The position numbers and the translations under genes are program-made. Below, piece by piece: positions 34,064 through 42,858 of a stretch of 64,000 nt of DNA. A model generated the notes under the pieces. That model had not been told where the DNA came from. It ran no database searches and saw only the letters and a list, made by a program, of their open reading frames with translations. Source of the stretch: Pseudomonas sp. Au-Pse12 (GTDB taxonomy: Bacteria > Pseudomonadota > Gammaproteobacteria > Pseudomonadales > Pseudomonadaceae); assembly GCF_021341665.1 (NCBI RefSeq), contig NZ_JAJTTH010000011.1, positions 62,001-126,000 of the forward strand, in the 5' to 3' direction. The stretch's first letter is position 1, and every line of letters begins with the position of its first letter.

Positions 34064-35062
34064 TCAGCCGCGCTTGGCCCGATAAATCCGGAAGCCCTGG
34101 CCTTCGGCCTTGATTGCGCAAGGCCCCAGGTGCTCTTCGATCAGCGGCTGGTAGCGCAGGAAACTGTTGGCGACTACCCGAAGTTCTCCACCTTTTTGCA
34201 GGTGTTTTGCTGCTTTTCGCAGCAGATTCTCTGTCGCCTGGTAGTCGGTGTGAACCCCGGTGTGGAACGGGGGATTGGTCAGGATGCCGTTCAATTCCAT
34301 GGGCGCGGCATCGATACCGTCGCCGGTCAGAACCTCGGCCTCAAGACCGTTGGCGGCCAGGGTCAGGCGACTGCTGGCGGCGGCGAAGGCATCCACATCC
34401 AGCAGGGTCACGCGGTTGTCCGGGTAGCGGCGTTTCACCGTGGCCCCCAGTACCCCGGCGCCACAGCCGAAGTCCAGCAGATGGCCGGCCGGCAGGTGGT
34501 CCAGGTGTTCCAGCAGCAGCGCGGTGCCACGATCCAGCCGGCCGTGGCTGAACACCCCGGGCAGGCTGATGACTTTCAGAGGGCCTTCGGCCAAAGGCAA
34601 TTCGTACTCTTCGGCCAGGCTCTGCAGGGCGACCGGTTCAGGGGCATTGGCCACCGTCACCTGCCACAGCTGGCAGTGTCGTGCGCTGTCGAGCTTGCGC
34701 GGTTTGCCGAAAGGGTTGAGCTGCTTGGCGGCACTTTCCACGCCGCTGCGTTTCTCCCCCACCAGGTACAACTCGCGCCCGGCCAGGCGCGTGGCCAGGG
34801 CGTTGAGCAGGTAATCGGTGAGGTCCTTGGACTTGGGCAGGAACAGCACGGCGCTGTCGAAGGGCTCGGCCGGTGCTTCTACGCCAAAGTGGCTGCGGCC
34901 TGGAAAACGCGCCTCCAGGGCTGCCTGATCGCCGGCGTGCCAGCTCCAGCCCCGGGCGTTGGGCAGGCGGCCGAGCAGGTCATCGGCGGCCAGGCCGGCC
35001 AGCAGCAGTGAGCCTTGAAACAATTCAGCTTGGCGTAACAGTACTTCACTGCGTGTGTCCAT
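34064..35062 (-). CDS. rsmC: 16S rRNA (guanine1207-N2)-methyltransferase
   Basis: A 332-residue SAM-dependent enzyme that methylates G1207 of 16S rRNA in the 30S subunit. It shows the two-domain RsmC layout: a divergent N-terminal domain (about 1-150), then the SAM site LLDFGCGAGVLGATVKRRY and the catalytic NPPFHTG (about residue 263). The gene lies upstream of, and on the same strand as, the Mn riboswitch and exporter, but the riboswitch leader makes them separate units. Length is normal. Confidence 0.92.
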   Translation of the reverse strand: MDTRSEVLLRQAELFQGSLLLAGLAADDLLGRLPNARGWSWHAGDQAALEARFPGRSHFGVEAPAEPFDSAVLFLPKSKDLTDYLLNALATRLAGRELYLVGEKRSGVESAAKQLNPFGKPRKLDSARHCQLWQVTVANAPEPVALQSLAEEYELPLAEGPLKVISLPGVFSHGRLDRGTALLLEHLDHLPAGHLLDFGCGAGVLGATVKRRYPDNRVTLLDVDAFAAASSRLTLAANGLEAEVLTGDGIDAAPMELNGILTNPPFHTGVHTDYQATENLLRKAAKHLQKGGELRVVANSFLRYQPLIEEHLGPCAIKAEGQGFRIYRAKRG

Positions 35063-35092
35063 GATCGGCCCCGAAAAAAGTGGCGAAGTTTA

Positions 35093-36058
35093 TCAACTCA
35101 CGACTCGCAGCGGGGCGCCATTGAAGAAGGCCTGGGCGTTTTCCGTCAGTTGGCCGACGATTCGCTGGCGCGCCTCGCGGCTGCCCCAGGCGTTGTGCGG
35201 GGTCACGATCAGGCGCGGGATGTCGCTGGCCAGCAGTGGATTGCCGGCCACCGGCGGTTCGACGCTCAGCACGTCGGTGGCAGCTCCGCCCAGGTGGCCA
35301 CTGCGCAGTGCATCGGCCAGGGCTTGCTCATCGATCAGGCCGCCGCGGGCGGTGTTGACCACCAGGGCGCCGGGTTTGAGCAGGGCCAGCTCCCGGGCAC
35401 CGATAAAGTTTCGGGTGTGCTCGTTGAGGGGGCAGTGCAGGGTCAGGGCATCCACTTGTGGCAGCAGTTCCTCCAGCGGCAGGCGGTCCGGTCGGGCCGG
35501 GCGTCCGGGAATCTGCCCCAGCAGCACGCGCATGCCAAAGGCTTCGGCCAGGCGCGCGACGGCGCTGCCCAGTTCGCCGTTGCCCAGCAGGCCCAGGTTC
35601 TTGCCCGCCAGTTCGACGATCGGATAGTCCAAAAGGCAGAACTGCTTGGCCTGCTGCCAGCGCCCGGCGGCCACGGCCTGCTGGTAATCGGCAACTCGGG
35701 TGGCCAGGTTGAGCAGCAGCATCAGGGTGTGCTGGGCCACCGATGGAGTGCCATAGCCCTGGCAGTTGCTGACAGTGATGCCCTGCTGGCGGGCCGCAGC
35801 CAGATCGACGTTATTGGTGCCGGTGGCGGCCACCAGGATCAGTTGCAGGTCGGGGCAGGCGGCCAGGGTCTCAGCGCTCAGTGGCACTTTGTTGCTGATG
35901 GCCACCTGGGCGCCTTGCAGGCGTTCGGCGACGTGTTCCGGGGCCGTGTGGGGATGCACCTGCAGGGCGCTGAAGCTGTCATGCAGCGCCCCCAGATCCA
36001 GGTCACCCAGGTCCAGTGAGCTGTGATCAAGGAAGACGGCGCGGCGATTGTTAGTCAT
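35093..36058 (-). CDS. hprA: Hydroxypyruvate reductase / glycerate dehydrogenase
   Basis: A 321-residue D-2-hydroxyacid dehydrogenase of the D-isomer-specific family: NAD-binding GLLGNGELGSAVARLAEAFG (GxGxxG variant), catalytic Arg region VVNTARGGLIDEQAL, Glu in TDVLSVEPP and His in VTPHNAWGS. The position corresponds to hprA of P. aeruginosa (PA4626), and reduction of hydroxypyruvate or glyoxylate is the likely reaction. ATG at 36058 begins MTNNRRAVFLDHSSLDL; a longer frame upstream to 36244 lacks support. It ends 30 bp before rsmC. Confidence 0.88.
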   Translation of the reverse strand: MTNNRRAVFLDHSSLDLGDLDLGALHDSFSALQVHPHTAPEHVAERLQGAQVAISNKVPLSAETLAACPDLQLILVAATGTNNVDLAAARQQGITVSNCQGYGTPSVAQHTLMLLLNLATRVADYQQAVAAGRWQQAKQFCLLDYPIVELAGKNLGLLGNGELGSAVARLAEAFGMRVLLGQIPGRPARPDRLPLEELLPQVDALTLHCPLNEHTRNFIGARELALLKPGALVVNTARGGLIDEQALADALRSGHLGGAATDVLSVEPPVAGNPLLASDIPRLIVTPHNAWGSREARQRIVGQLTENAQAFFNGAPLRVVS

Positions 36059-36142
36059 GAACTGTACCTTTTGCACGGGGGATCTAAGGCGTAATCTGCC
36101 GAGCCTAACAGATGAAATAATTAGACATACACAGGAGCCTGC

Positions 36143-36772
36143 ATGTACTTCACCGAGTTCTTGACCGTTGCCCTTATCCATCTTCTGGCGGTGGCCAGCC
36201 CTGGTCCGGACTTCGCCGTGGTGGTGCGCGAAAGCGTGACCCACGGCCGTCGCGCCGGCACCTGGACCGCTCTAGGGGTGGGCTGTGCGATCTTCCTGCA
36301 TGTGGGCTACTCGCTGCTGGGTATCGGCCTGATCGTTTCCCAGTCCATCGTGCTGTTCAACGCCCTGAAATGGCTGGCCGCGGCCTACCTGCTGTATATC
36401 GGCTACAAGGCCCTGCGCGCCCAGCCGGCCAAGCCGGCGGCGGATGATCTGCACAAGGAGGCCGGCATTCGTACCGCTCGCGGGGCCTTTACTTCAGGCT
36501 TCGTGACCAATGGCCTGAACCCCAAGGCGACGCTGTTCTTCCTCTCGCTGTTCACCGTGGTGATCAACCCGCACACGCCGCTGGCGATCCAGGCCGGTTA
36601 CGGCGTGTACCTGGCGGCGGCCACGGCTGTGTGGTTCTGCCTGGTGGCCATGCTCTTCAGCCAGCAACGGGTTCGCGCCGGCTTTGCCCGCATGGGCCAT
36701 TGGTTTGATCGCACCATGGGCGCGGTATTGATTGCCATCGGTGTAAAGCTGGCATTCACCGAGATGCATTGA
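36143..36772 (+). CDS. LysE/RhtB-family amino acid exporter
   Basis: A 209-residue protein with six hydrophobic helices. It starts MYFTEFLTVALIHLLAVASPGPDFAVVVRES, the conserved RhtB-type N-terminus containing ASPGPDF, and carries FTSGFVTNGLNPKATLFFLSLF, the second family motif. The family exports amino acids such as homoserine, threonine or lysine, and the substrate cannot be read from sequence. CAGGAG precedes the ATG by 6 bases. The last 17 bases overlap the end of the convergent AraC gene. Confidence 0.87.
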   Translation: MYFTEFLTVALIHLLAVASPGPDFAVVVRESVTHGRRAGTWTALGVGCAIFLHVGYSLLGIGLIVSQSIVLFNALKWLAAAYLLYIGYKALRAQPAKPAADDLHKEAGIRTARGAFTSGFVTNGLNPKATLFFLSLFTVVINPHTPLAIQAGYGVYLAAATAVWFCLVAMLFSQQRVRAGFARMGHWFDRTMGAVLIAIGVKLAFTEMH

Positions 36773-37529
36773 TTGCACTGAGCTGGTTCAGGGTCGCCAC
36801 GTAATGCCGTGGCGTGTCCCCGAGCAAACGGCAGAACATTGCGCTGAAGGCCCGGGTGCTGCCGTATCCCAATGAGTCGGCCACGCTGTGTACGCTTTCC
36901 CCGGCGAGCAGGCGTGGCAGGGCTTCCATCAGGCGCAGTTGCTGGCGCCAGGCATTGAAATTCATCTGCACCTGCTGCTGAAACAGCCGCGCCAGGGTTC
37001 GTGAACTGGCGCCGACCTGCTGTGCCCAGTCTTCCAGGGTGTGGGGGTGATCCGGCGCTTGCAGCAAGGTCCGGCAGATGGCTTGCAGGCGTCGGTCCTG
37101 GGGCATGGGAACATGCAAGGGCAGATTCTCCAGGGCGCTGATTTCTTCCAGCATCAGCTTCTGGATCAAGGGGTTTTCCGCCTGCTCGGGGCCTTGCACC
37201 GCGCGCAGGATCAGTTCTCGAAGCAAGGGGGTTACCGCCAATACACAGCATTGCTGGAGGGTTGCTGGAGACAGGTCCGGGTCGATGAACAGCGAGCGCA
37301 TGCGCACCTCGCCGACCATGAAAATCTCATGCTCCACCCGTGGCGGAATCCATACGGCCCGGGTCGGCGGAATGACCCAGGCGCCCTGGGCGGTGACCAC
37401 GCGCATGGTGCCGCAGGCGGCATAGAGAAACTGCGCCTCGCGATGGCGGTGGGACGCTTGATGAGCGGCATCCGGATAGTCCCGGGGGTAGGCGCTGACC
37501 GGGCCGTGGTGGAAGTGGCTGATTAACAT
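36756..37529 (-). CDS. AraC-family transcriptional regulator
   Basis: A 257-residue regulator: an N-terminal cupin-like sensor (about 1-140) with HQASHRHREAQFLYAACGTMRVV and RAVWIPPRVEHEIFMVG, then a double helix-turn-helix (about 165-255) with GASSRTLARLFQQQVQMNFNAWRQQLRL and SLGYGSTRAFSAMFCRLLG. Regulators of this make-up usually sense small molecules and control the adjacent transporter. It diverges from the MFS gene over 85 bp, so that transporter is the likely target. ATG at 37529 begins MLISHFHHGPV. Confidence 0.87.
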   Translation of the reverse strand: MLISHFHHGPVSAYPRDYPDAAHQASHRHREAQFLYAACGTMRVVTAQGAWVIPPTRAVWIPPRVEHEIFMVGEVRMRSLFIDPDLSPATLQQCCVLAVTPLLRELILRAVQGPEQAENPLIQKLMLEEISALENLPLHVPMPQDRRLQAICRTLLQAPDHPHTLEDWAQQVGASSRTLARLFQQQVQMNFNAWRQQLRLMEALPRLLAGESVHSVADSLGYGSTRAFSAMFCRLLGDTPRHYVATLNQLSAINASR

Positions 37530-37614
37530 GTCTGCTTCAATGACTTTGTTGTCAGGAATACTGTTGGATGCCAACTTAGCATGAACGGCACAACAACCAA
37601 CCCAGCGTGCCGCC

Positions 37615-38799
37615 ATGAATCAAGCTCGAAATGTTATCCGCTACGTCAATGCTGCCCATGTCATCGATCACATGTTCATGCTGATCTTTCCCGCTGCTGT
37701 ACTGGGCATGACTCAGGCTTTTGCCCTCGACTATGCCGCATTGATCGGCTTGTCCCTGGGGGGCTTCATCGCTTTTGGCGCCTGTTCGCTACCCGCCGGC
37801 TGGCTGGGGGACCACTGGAGCCGACGGCAGATGATGCTGTTGTTCTTCTTCGGTATCGGCGCCTCCTCGGTCCTCACCGGGCTCAGCAACAGCCCGAGCA
37901 TGCTGGTGATCGGTCTGACCCTGATGGGCGTATTTGCCGCGATCTATCACCCGGTGGGCACGGCGATGCTGGTGGCCTATGCGCAGAACCGTGGGCGCGA
38001 GATTGGCATCAACGGCATGTGGGGCAACCTCGGCGTGGCTTTTTCGGCGCTGGTCACCGGCCTGTTGGTGGCGCAGTTCGGCTGGCGCTCGGCATTCATC
38101 CTGCCGGGGGGCGTGGCGATCCTGCTGGGCATTGGTTTTGCCCTGCAGGTGCGTGACGAACCCGTCCCTGCGCGCCCCCATGTGCAGCTCAAGGGCAAGG
38201 GGGGGCAGCAGATTTCCATGTTCCTGGTGTTCGGCGTGCTGGCCCTGGCCACGGCCACGGGCGGCGTGGTGTTCAACGCCACCACCATGACTTATCCGAA
38301 ACTGTTCCAGGAGCGCCTGCATGAGCTGTTCACCTCGCCGCAGACCCTGGGCGTGGTGGTTAGCCTGGCTTATGCCTTCGGTGCGGTGGCGCAGTTGTTG
38401 ATCGGCCGGGTGTTGCACCGTTTCAGCCTGAAATGGCCGTTCATCGTCTTGACCCTGTTCCAGGGCCCGTTGCTGCTGGCCATGGCCCACTGCGAGGGCT
38501 GGGGCGTGATTGTCCTGGGCGCATCGTTCATGTTCGTGGTGTTCGGTCAGGTCACGGTGAACGATGCGATGGTCGCCAACTTTGTTGCACCGCAGTGGCA
38601 GTCGCGCGTTTTCGCCTTGCGTTACTGCTTGTCGTTCGGTGCCAGTGCCACGGCGATTCCGTTGATTGCCCTGGTGGAGCCGCGCCAGGGGTTGAGCGGG
38701 CTGTATCTGATCCTGGCCGGGTTCGCGGGGCTGACCTTTGCCGCAGCGCTGGCCTTTCCTCGTACCCCGGCCGAAGCCGCAGTGGGACAACGCGCATAA
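37615..38799 (+). CDS. MFS transporter
   Basis: A 394-residue protein with about 12 hydrophobic helices and the MFS loop 2-3 motif PAGWLGDHWSRRQMML. It starts MNQARNVIRYVNAAHVIDHM, a form seen in fosmidomycin-resistance-like efflux proteins. The substrate is unknown. It diverges from an AraC-family regulator with a cupin sensor, so it is probably inducible by the exported compound. An alternative is an uptake transporter; the direction cannot be told from sequence. The next gene is about 150 bp away and seems to have its own promoter. Confidence 0.85.
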   Translation: MNQARNVIRYVNAAHVIDHMFMLIFPAAVLGMTQAFALDYAALIGLSLGGFIAFGACSLPAGWLGDHWSRRQMMLLFFFGIGASSVLTGLSNSPSMLVIGLTLMGVFAAIYHPVGTAMLVAYAQNRGREIGINGMWGNLGVAFSALVTGLLVAQFGWRSAFILPGGVAILLGIGFALQVRDEPVPARPHVQLKGKGGQQISMFLVFGVLALATATGGVVFNATTMTYPKLFQERLHELFTSPQTLGVVVSLAYAFGAVAQLLIGRVLHRFSLKWPFIVLTLFQGPLLLAMAHCEGWGVIVLGASFMFVVFGQVTVNDAMVANFVAPQWQSRVFALRYCLSFGASATAIPLIALVEPRQGLSGLYLILAGFAGLTFAAALAFPRTPAEAAVGQRA

Positions 38800-38945
38800 G
38801 GTCACGCAGAGCCGCGCGGATACTGGCCTGAAGCTAGTATTTGTGCGGCCCTGCAAATCATCCCTTTGGCTGATTTAGCCAACGCGCGAGAGCTCTAGAG
38901 TGGTTATCCTCCAGTCACGACCGAGCCGTCAGAAAAGGGATTCTT

Positions 38946-40628
38946 ATGTTGCAGACTCGCGTTATTCCTCCCGCCGAAGGCGCTTATCAATACCCACTTC
39001 TGATCAAGCGGCTGCTGATGTCCGGCGCCCGCTACGAGAAAACCCGCGAAATCATCTATCGCGACCAGCTGCGCTACACCTACCCAACCCTGATCGAGCG
39101 TGTTGCGCGCCTGGCCAACGTGTTGACCGCGGCCGGAGTCAAGGCCGGAGACACCGTGGCGGTGATGGACTGGGACAGCCATCGCTACCTGGAGTGCATG
39201 TTCGCCATCCCGATGATTGGCGCGGTGATCCACACCATCAACGTGCGTCTGTCGCCGGAGCAGATCCTCTACACCATGAACCACGCCGAAGACCGCTTCG
39301 TGCTGGTCAACAGCGAGTTCGTCGGCCTGTACCAGGCCATCGCCGGGCACCTGACGACGGTGGAGAAAACCCTGCTGCTCACCGATGCGCCGGAGAAAAC
39401 CGCCGAGCTGCCGAACCTGGTGGGCGAGTATGAGAGCCTGCTGGCCGCCGCCAGCCCGCAGTATCAGTTCGAGGATTTCGACGAGAACTCGGTGGCCACC
39501 ACCTTCTACACCACCGGCACCACCGGCAACCCCAAGGGCGTGTATTTCACCCACCGGCAGTTGGTGCTGCACACCCTGGGCGTGTCCACCATCATGGGCG
39601 CCATCGACAGCGTGCGCCTGCTGGGCACCAACGACGTGTACATGCCCATTACCCCGATGTTCCACGTGCATGCCTGGGGCCTGCCCTATGTGGCCACCAT
39701 GCTTGGCCTCAAGCAGGTCTATCCCGGGCGCTACGATCCGGAATACCTGGTGGAGCTGTGGCGCCGGGAGAAGGTCACGTTCTCTCACTGCGTGCCGACC
39801 ATCCTGCAAATGCTGCTCAACGCCAAGGCGGCCCAGGGCAGCGATTTCGGTGGCTGGAAGATCGTCATCGGCGGCAGCGCGCTGAACCGTGCGCTGTACG
39901 AGGCGGCCAAGGCCAAGGGCATCCAGCTGACGGCGGCCTATGGCATGTCGGAAACCGGCCCGCTGGTGTCCTGTGCCCACCTCAATGACGAGCTGATGGC
40001 GGGCAGCGAAGATGAGCGCACCACCTACCGGATCAAGGCCGGGGTGCCGGGGCCGTTGGTGGAAGCGGCGATCATCGATGCCGAAGGCAACTTCCTGCCG
40101 GCGGACGGCGAGGCCCAGGGCGAACTGGTGCTGCGGGCGCCCTGGCTGACCGAGGGCTATTTCAACGAACCGCAGAAGGGCGCCGAGCTCTGGGAGGGCG
40201 GCTGGTTGCACACCGGCGACGTGGCAACCCTGGACAGCATGGGGGTGATCGATATCCGCGACCGGATCAAGGACGTGATCAAGACCGGTGGTGAGTGGAT
40301 CTCCTCCCTGGACCTGGAAGACCTCATCAGCCGCCACGTGGCGGTACGCGAAGTAGCAGTGGTGGGCATTGCTGATCCGCAGTGGGGCGAGCGCCCGTTC
40401 GCCTTGCTGGTGATCCGCGAAGGCCACGCAATTGATGCTCGTGAGCTCAAGGAGCATCTCAAGCCATTCGTGGAGTTGGGCCACTTGAGCAAGTGGGCGA
40501 TCCCCAGCCAGATCGCCCTTGTTACTGAAATTCCCAAGACCAGCGTGGGCAAGCTCGACAAGAAGCGCATTCGCATCGACATCAGCGAATGGCAAGCCAG
40601 TAACAGCACCTTCCTTTCCACGCTCTGA
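38946..40628 (+). CDS. Medium/long-chain fatty acyl-CoA synthetase
   Basis: A 560-residue AMP-forming ligase of the ANL superfamily. The P-loop motif is TTFYTTGTTGNPKGVYFTHR, followed by AAYGMSETGPLVSC and GWLHTGDVATLDSMGVIDIRDRIKD, with the catalytic Lys in the C-terminal KTSVGKLDKKRIR. The N-terminus resembles AlkK-type medium-chain ligases (QYPLLIKRLLMSGARY). It activates free fatty acids to acyl-CoA for beta-oxidation. Proximity to the DUF1302/DUF1329 pair and the MalT-type regulator, a set seen together in P. putida, suggests a lipid-uptake unit. AAAGGGA precedes the ATG. Confidence 0.9.
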   Translation: MLQTRVIPPAEGAYQYPLLIKRLLMSGARYEKTREIIYRDQLRYTYPTLIERVARLANVLTAAGVKAGDTVAVMDWDSHRYLECMFAIPMIGAVIHTINVRLSPEQILYTMNHAEDRFVLVNSEFVGLYQAIAGHLTTVEKTLLLTDAPEKTAELPNLVGEYESLLAAASPQYQFEDFDENSVATTFYTTGTTGNPKGVYFTHRQLVLHTLGVSTIMGAIDSVRLLGTNDVYMPITPMFHVHAWGLPYVATMLGLKQVYPGRYDPEYLVELWRREKVTFSHCVPTILQMLLNAKAAQGSDFGGWKIVIGGSALNRALYEAAKAKGIQLTAAYGMSETGPLVSCAHLNDELMAGSEDERTTYRIKAGVPGPLVEAAIIDAEGNFLPADGEAQGELVLRAPWLTEGYFNEPQKGAELWEGGWLHTGDVATLDSMGVIDIRDRIKDVIKTGGEWISSLDLEDLISRHVAVREVAVVGIADPQWGERPFALLVIREGHAIDARELKEHLKPFVELGHLSKWAIPSQIALVTEIPKTSVGKLDKKRIRIDISEWQASNSTFLSTL

Positions 40629-40638
40629 GCCTCCACGG

Positions 40639-40658
40639 CCGTGCCCGCCCGGGCACGG
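40639..40658 (+). terminator. Hairpin after the acyl-CoA synthetase gene
   Basis: CCGTGCCC (40639-40646) pairs with GGGCACGG (40651-40658) around a 4-base loop, 10 bp after the stop codon. No T tract follows, so termination may be partial. Confidence 0.5.
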
Positions 40659-40965
40659 TACGCCCACCCGGCAAGCCTTTGCCTTGTGCTTATGAAATTT
40701 TCAGCCATTCTTGCTGCGCCGTTTTTCAATGGTTGTGGCAAAGGGCTGTTCCAGCGCGGTGGGTGGCTGCAAATCACACTTTAGAGGGATCAAGCAGTAA
40801 TCCCTGCTGGATATAGTCCGTTCACGGATTTTTCTGAACGACGGAGCATTGCGGGGGGCTCGCGCCACGCAACTTCGGGCCCGGGGCCGTAGTGATCGGT
40901 CCGGTATCCGAAGCGTATTCAGAAGAGCGTACTGCCATAACAATAATGCACATGGAGTAGCGTCG
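40659..40965. other. 307-bp leader and promoter region of the DUF1302 gene
   Basis: No supported gene. It is AT-rich around 40790-40840 and should hold the promoter of the DUF1302-DUF1329 pair; the Shine-Dalgarno GGAG is just upstream of the ATG at 40966. A minus-strand open frame spanning 40701-41159 has a random-looking product. Confidence 0.4.
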
Positions 40966-42828
40966 ATGACATCAGCAAACCAGTTCTGGCGCCGGGCAAA
41001 ACTGCCCCTGGCCGTCGGTCTCGCCTCCACGCTCGCCGGGCCGGCATTCGGCGTCAGCTTCAACATCGGTGAAATCGAAGGCAGCTTCGATTCTTCCCTG
41101 TCCCTGGGGGCCAGTTGGTCCACAGCGGAGCGCAACCGAGATCTGATCGGGGCCAACAACGGTGGTAAGGGCCTGTCCCAGACCTCCGATGACGGTCACT
41201 TGAACTTCAACAAGGGCCAGACCTTCTCGAAGATCTTCAAGGGCATCCATGACCTGGAGTTGAAGTACGGCGATACCGGCGTGTTTGTCCGGGGCAAGTA
41301 CTGGTACGACTTCAAGCTCAAGGACGAAGACCTGGACTTCAAGAATGTCAGCGACAACAACCGCAAGGAAGGCGCCAAGTCTTCCGGCGGGCAGATTCTC
41401 GACGCCTTCGTCTATCACAACTACTCCATTGGCGATGAGCCGGGTTCGGTGCGTTTCGGCAAGCAGGTAGTGAGCTGGGGCGAAAGTACCTTCATTGGCG
41501 GCGGCATCAACTCGATCAACCCGATCGACGTTTCAGCGTTTCGCCGCCCTGGTGCGGAGATCAAGGAAGGCCTGATTCCGGTCAACATGTTCTATGTCTC
41601 CCAGACCCTGACCGAAAACCTGTCGGCCGAGGCTTTCTACCAGCTGGAATGGGACCAGACCGTTACCGATAACTGCGGCACCTTCTTCTCGCAGCCGGAC
41701 ATCATTTCCGATGGTTGCGACAACAACCTGCGGGTGTTGAGCAAACGCTCGACCGTTCCTGGTGCTTTTTTGCCGGCCCTGCAGGCACAAGGCGTGGATA
41801 TCAACAACGAAGGTGTTCTGGTCCGCCGTGGTGCGGATCGTGATGCCCGCGACAGTGGCCAGTTCGGCGTGGCCTTCCACTACAACTACGAGCCGCTGGA
41901 TACCGAGTTTGGCGCTTACTTCATGAACTATCACAGCCGGGCGCCAATTTTCAGTGCAACCGGGGCGTCACAAAGTGTTTACGACCGGGCGCGTTTGTTC
42001 GGTGCGTTGGCTCCTTTGATCGTGGCAGGTAATTCCAACTACTTCGTCGAGTATCCAGAGGATATTCGTCTTTACGGCTTGAGCTTCTCCACGACCTTAC
42101 CTACGGGGACTGCTTGGAGTGGCGAATTGAGCTACCGGCCTAATGCTCCAGTGCAACTGAACTCCACCGATATCCTGTTTGCCGGTGTACGTCCCTTGGG
42201 CGGTCCGGTGCTGGGCAATGCTTCATTGTTGAATGGTGTTCCTGGGCAGGACCTGCACGGCTACCGCCGTAAAGAGATCACTCAGTTCCAGACTACCTTC
42301 ACTCACTTTTTCGATCAGGTCATGGGAGCCAGCCGCTTGACCCTTGTGGGTGAGTTCGGTGTTACCTACGTGGGCGGTTTAGAAAGCAAGTCTGACGTCC
42401 GTTACGGCCGTGATCCGGTTAAGGGGTCGGGAGAGTTGCCTGGAGGGGCCTGCTCAGCTCTTGCCTCTTCCATCGCTACAGGCGCAGGTCTGGCCAACTC
42501 CAGTGGCCTGAACACCAACTGCAACAACGACGGCTTCACCACCGCCACCTCCTGGGGCTACCGCGGCCGTGCCATCTGGGAATACCCGGATGTGTTCGCC
42601 GGCGTGAACCTCAAGCCCAACGTGGCCTGGTCGCATGACGTCAAGGGTTACTCGCCAGGCCCTGGCGGCAACTTCGAGGAAGGCCGCAAGGCCATCAGCC
42701 TGGGGCTGGATGCCGAGTACCAGAACACCTACACCGCGAGCCTGGCCTACACCAACTTCTTTGGTGGCGACTACAGCACCGTGGATGATCGGGACTTCCT
42801 CGCCTTGAGCGTTGGCGTGAACTTCTAA
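40966..42828 (+). CDS. DUF1302 outer-membrane-type protein
   Basis: A 620-residue exported protein. The N-terminal signal peptide ends near AGPAFG (about residue 27). The mature part is rich in amphipathic strands with aromatic girdle residues and a terminal FLALSVGVNF, as expected for an outer-membrane beta-barrel. DUF1302 proteins are typically encoded directly upstream of a DUF1329 gene and next to lipid-catabolism or RND genes; transport of hydrophobic compounds is the current guess. ATG at 40966 follows GGAG. An internal stretch (about 41940-42490) uses less GC-rich codons than the flanks. It ends 30 bp before DUF1329. Confidence 0.85.
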   Translation: MTSANQFWRRAKLPLAVGLASTLAGPAFGVSFNIGEIEGSFDSSLSLGASWSTAERNRDLIGANNGGKGLSQTSDDGHLNFNKGQTFSKIFKGIHDLELKYGDTGVFVRGKYWYDFKLKDEDLDFKNVSDNNRKEGAKSSGGQILDAFVYHNYSIGDEPGSVRFGKQVVSWGESTFIGGGINSINPIDVSAFRRPGAEIKEGLIPVNMFYVSQTLTENLSAEAFYQLEWDQTVTDNCGTFFSQPDIISDGCDNNLRVLSKRSTVPGAFLPALQAQGVDINNEGVLVRRGADRDARDSGQFGVAFHYNYEPLDTEFGAYFMNYHSRAPIFSATGASQSVYDRARLFGALAPLIVAGNSNYFVEYPEDIRLYGLSFSTTLPTGTAWSGELSYRPNAPVQLNSTDILFAGVRPLGGPVLGNASLLNGVPGQDLHGYRRKEITQFQTTFTHFFDQVMGASRLTLVGEFGVTYVGGLESKSDVRYGRDPVKGSGELPGGACSALASSIATGAGLANSSGLNTNCNNDGFTTATSWGYRGRAIWEYPDVFAGVNLKPNVAWSHDVKGYSPGPGGNFEEGRKAISLGLDAEYQNTYTASLAYTNFFGGDYSTVDDRDFLALSVGVNF

Positions 42829-42858
42829 GCACACTGCATTTTCAGGAAGAACGACACT

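Noticed and set aside
40701..41159. Minus-strand open frame upstream of the DUF1302 gene
   Set aside because: Product is Arg/Ser-rich without family character and overlaps the DUF1302 signal peptide region.
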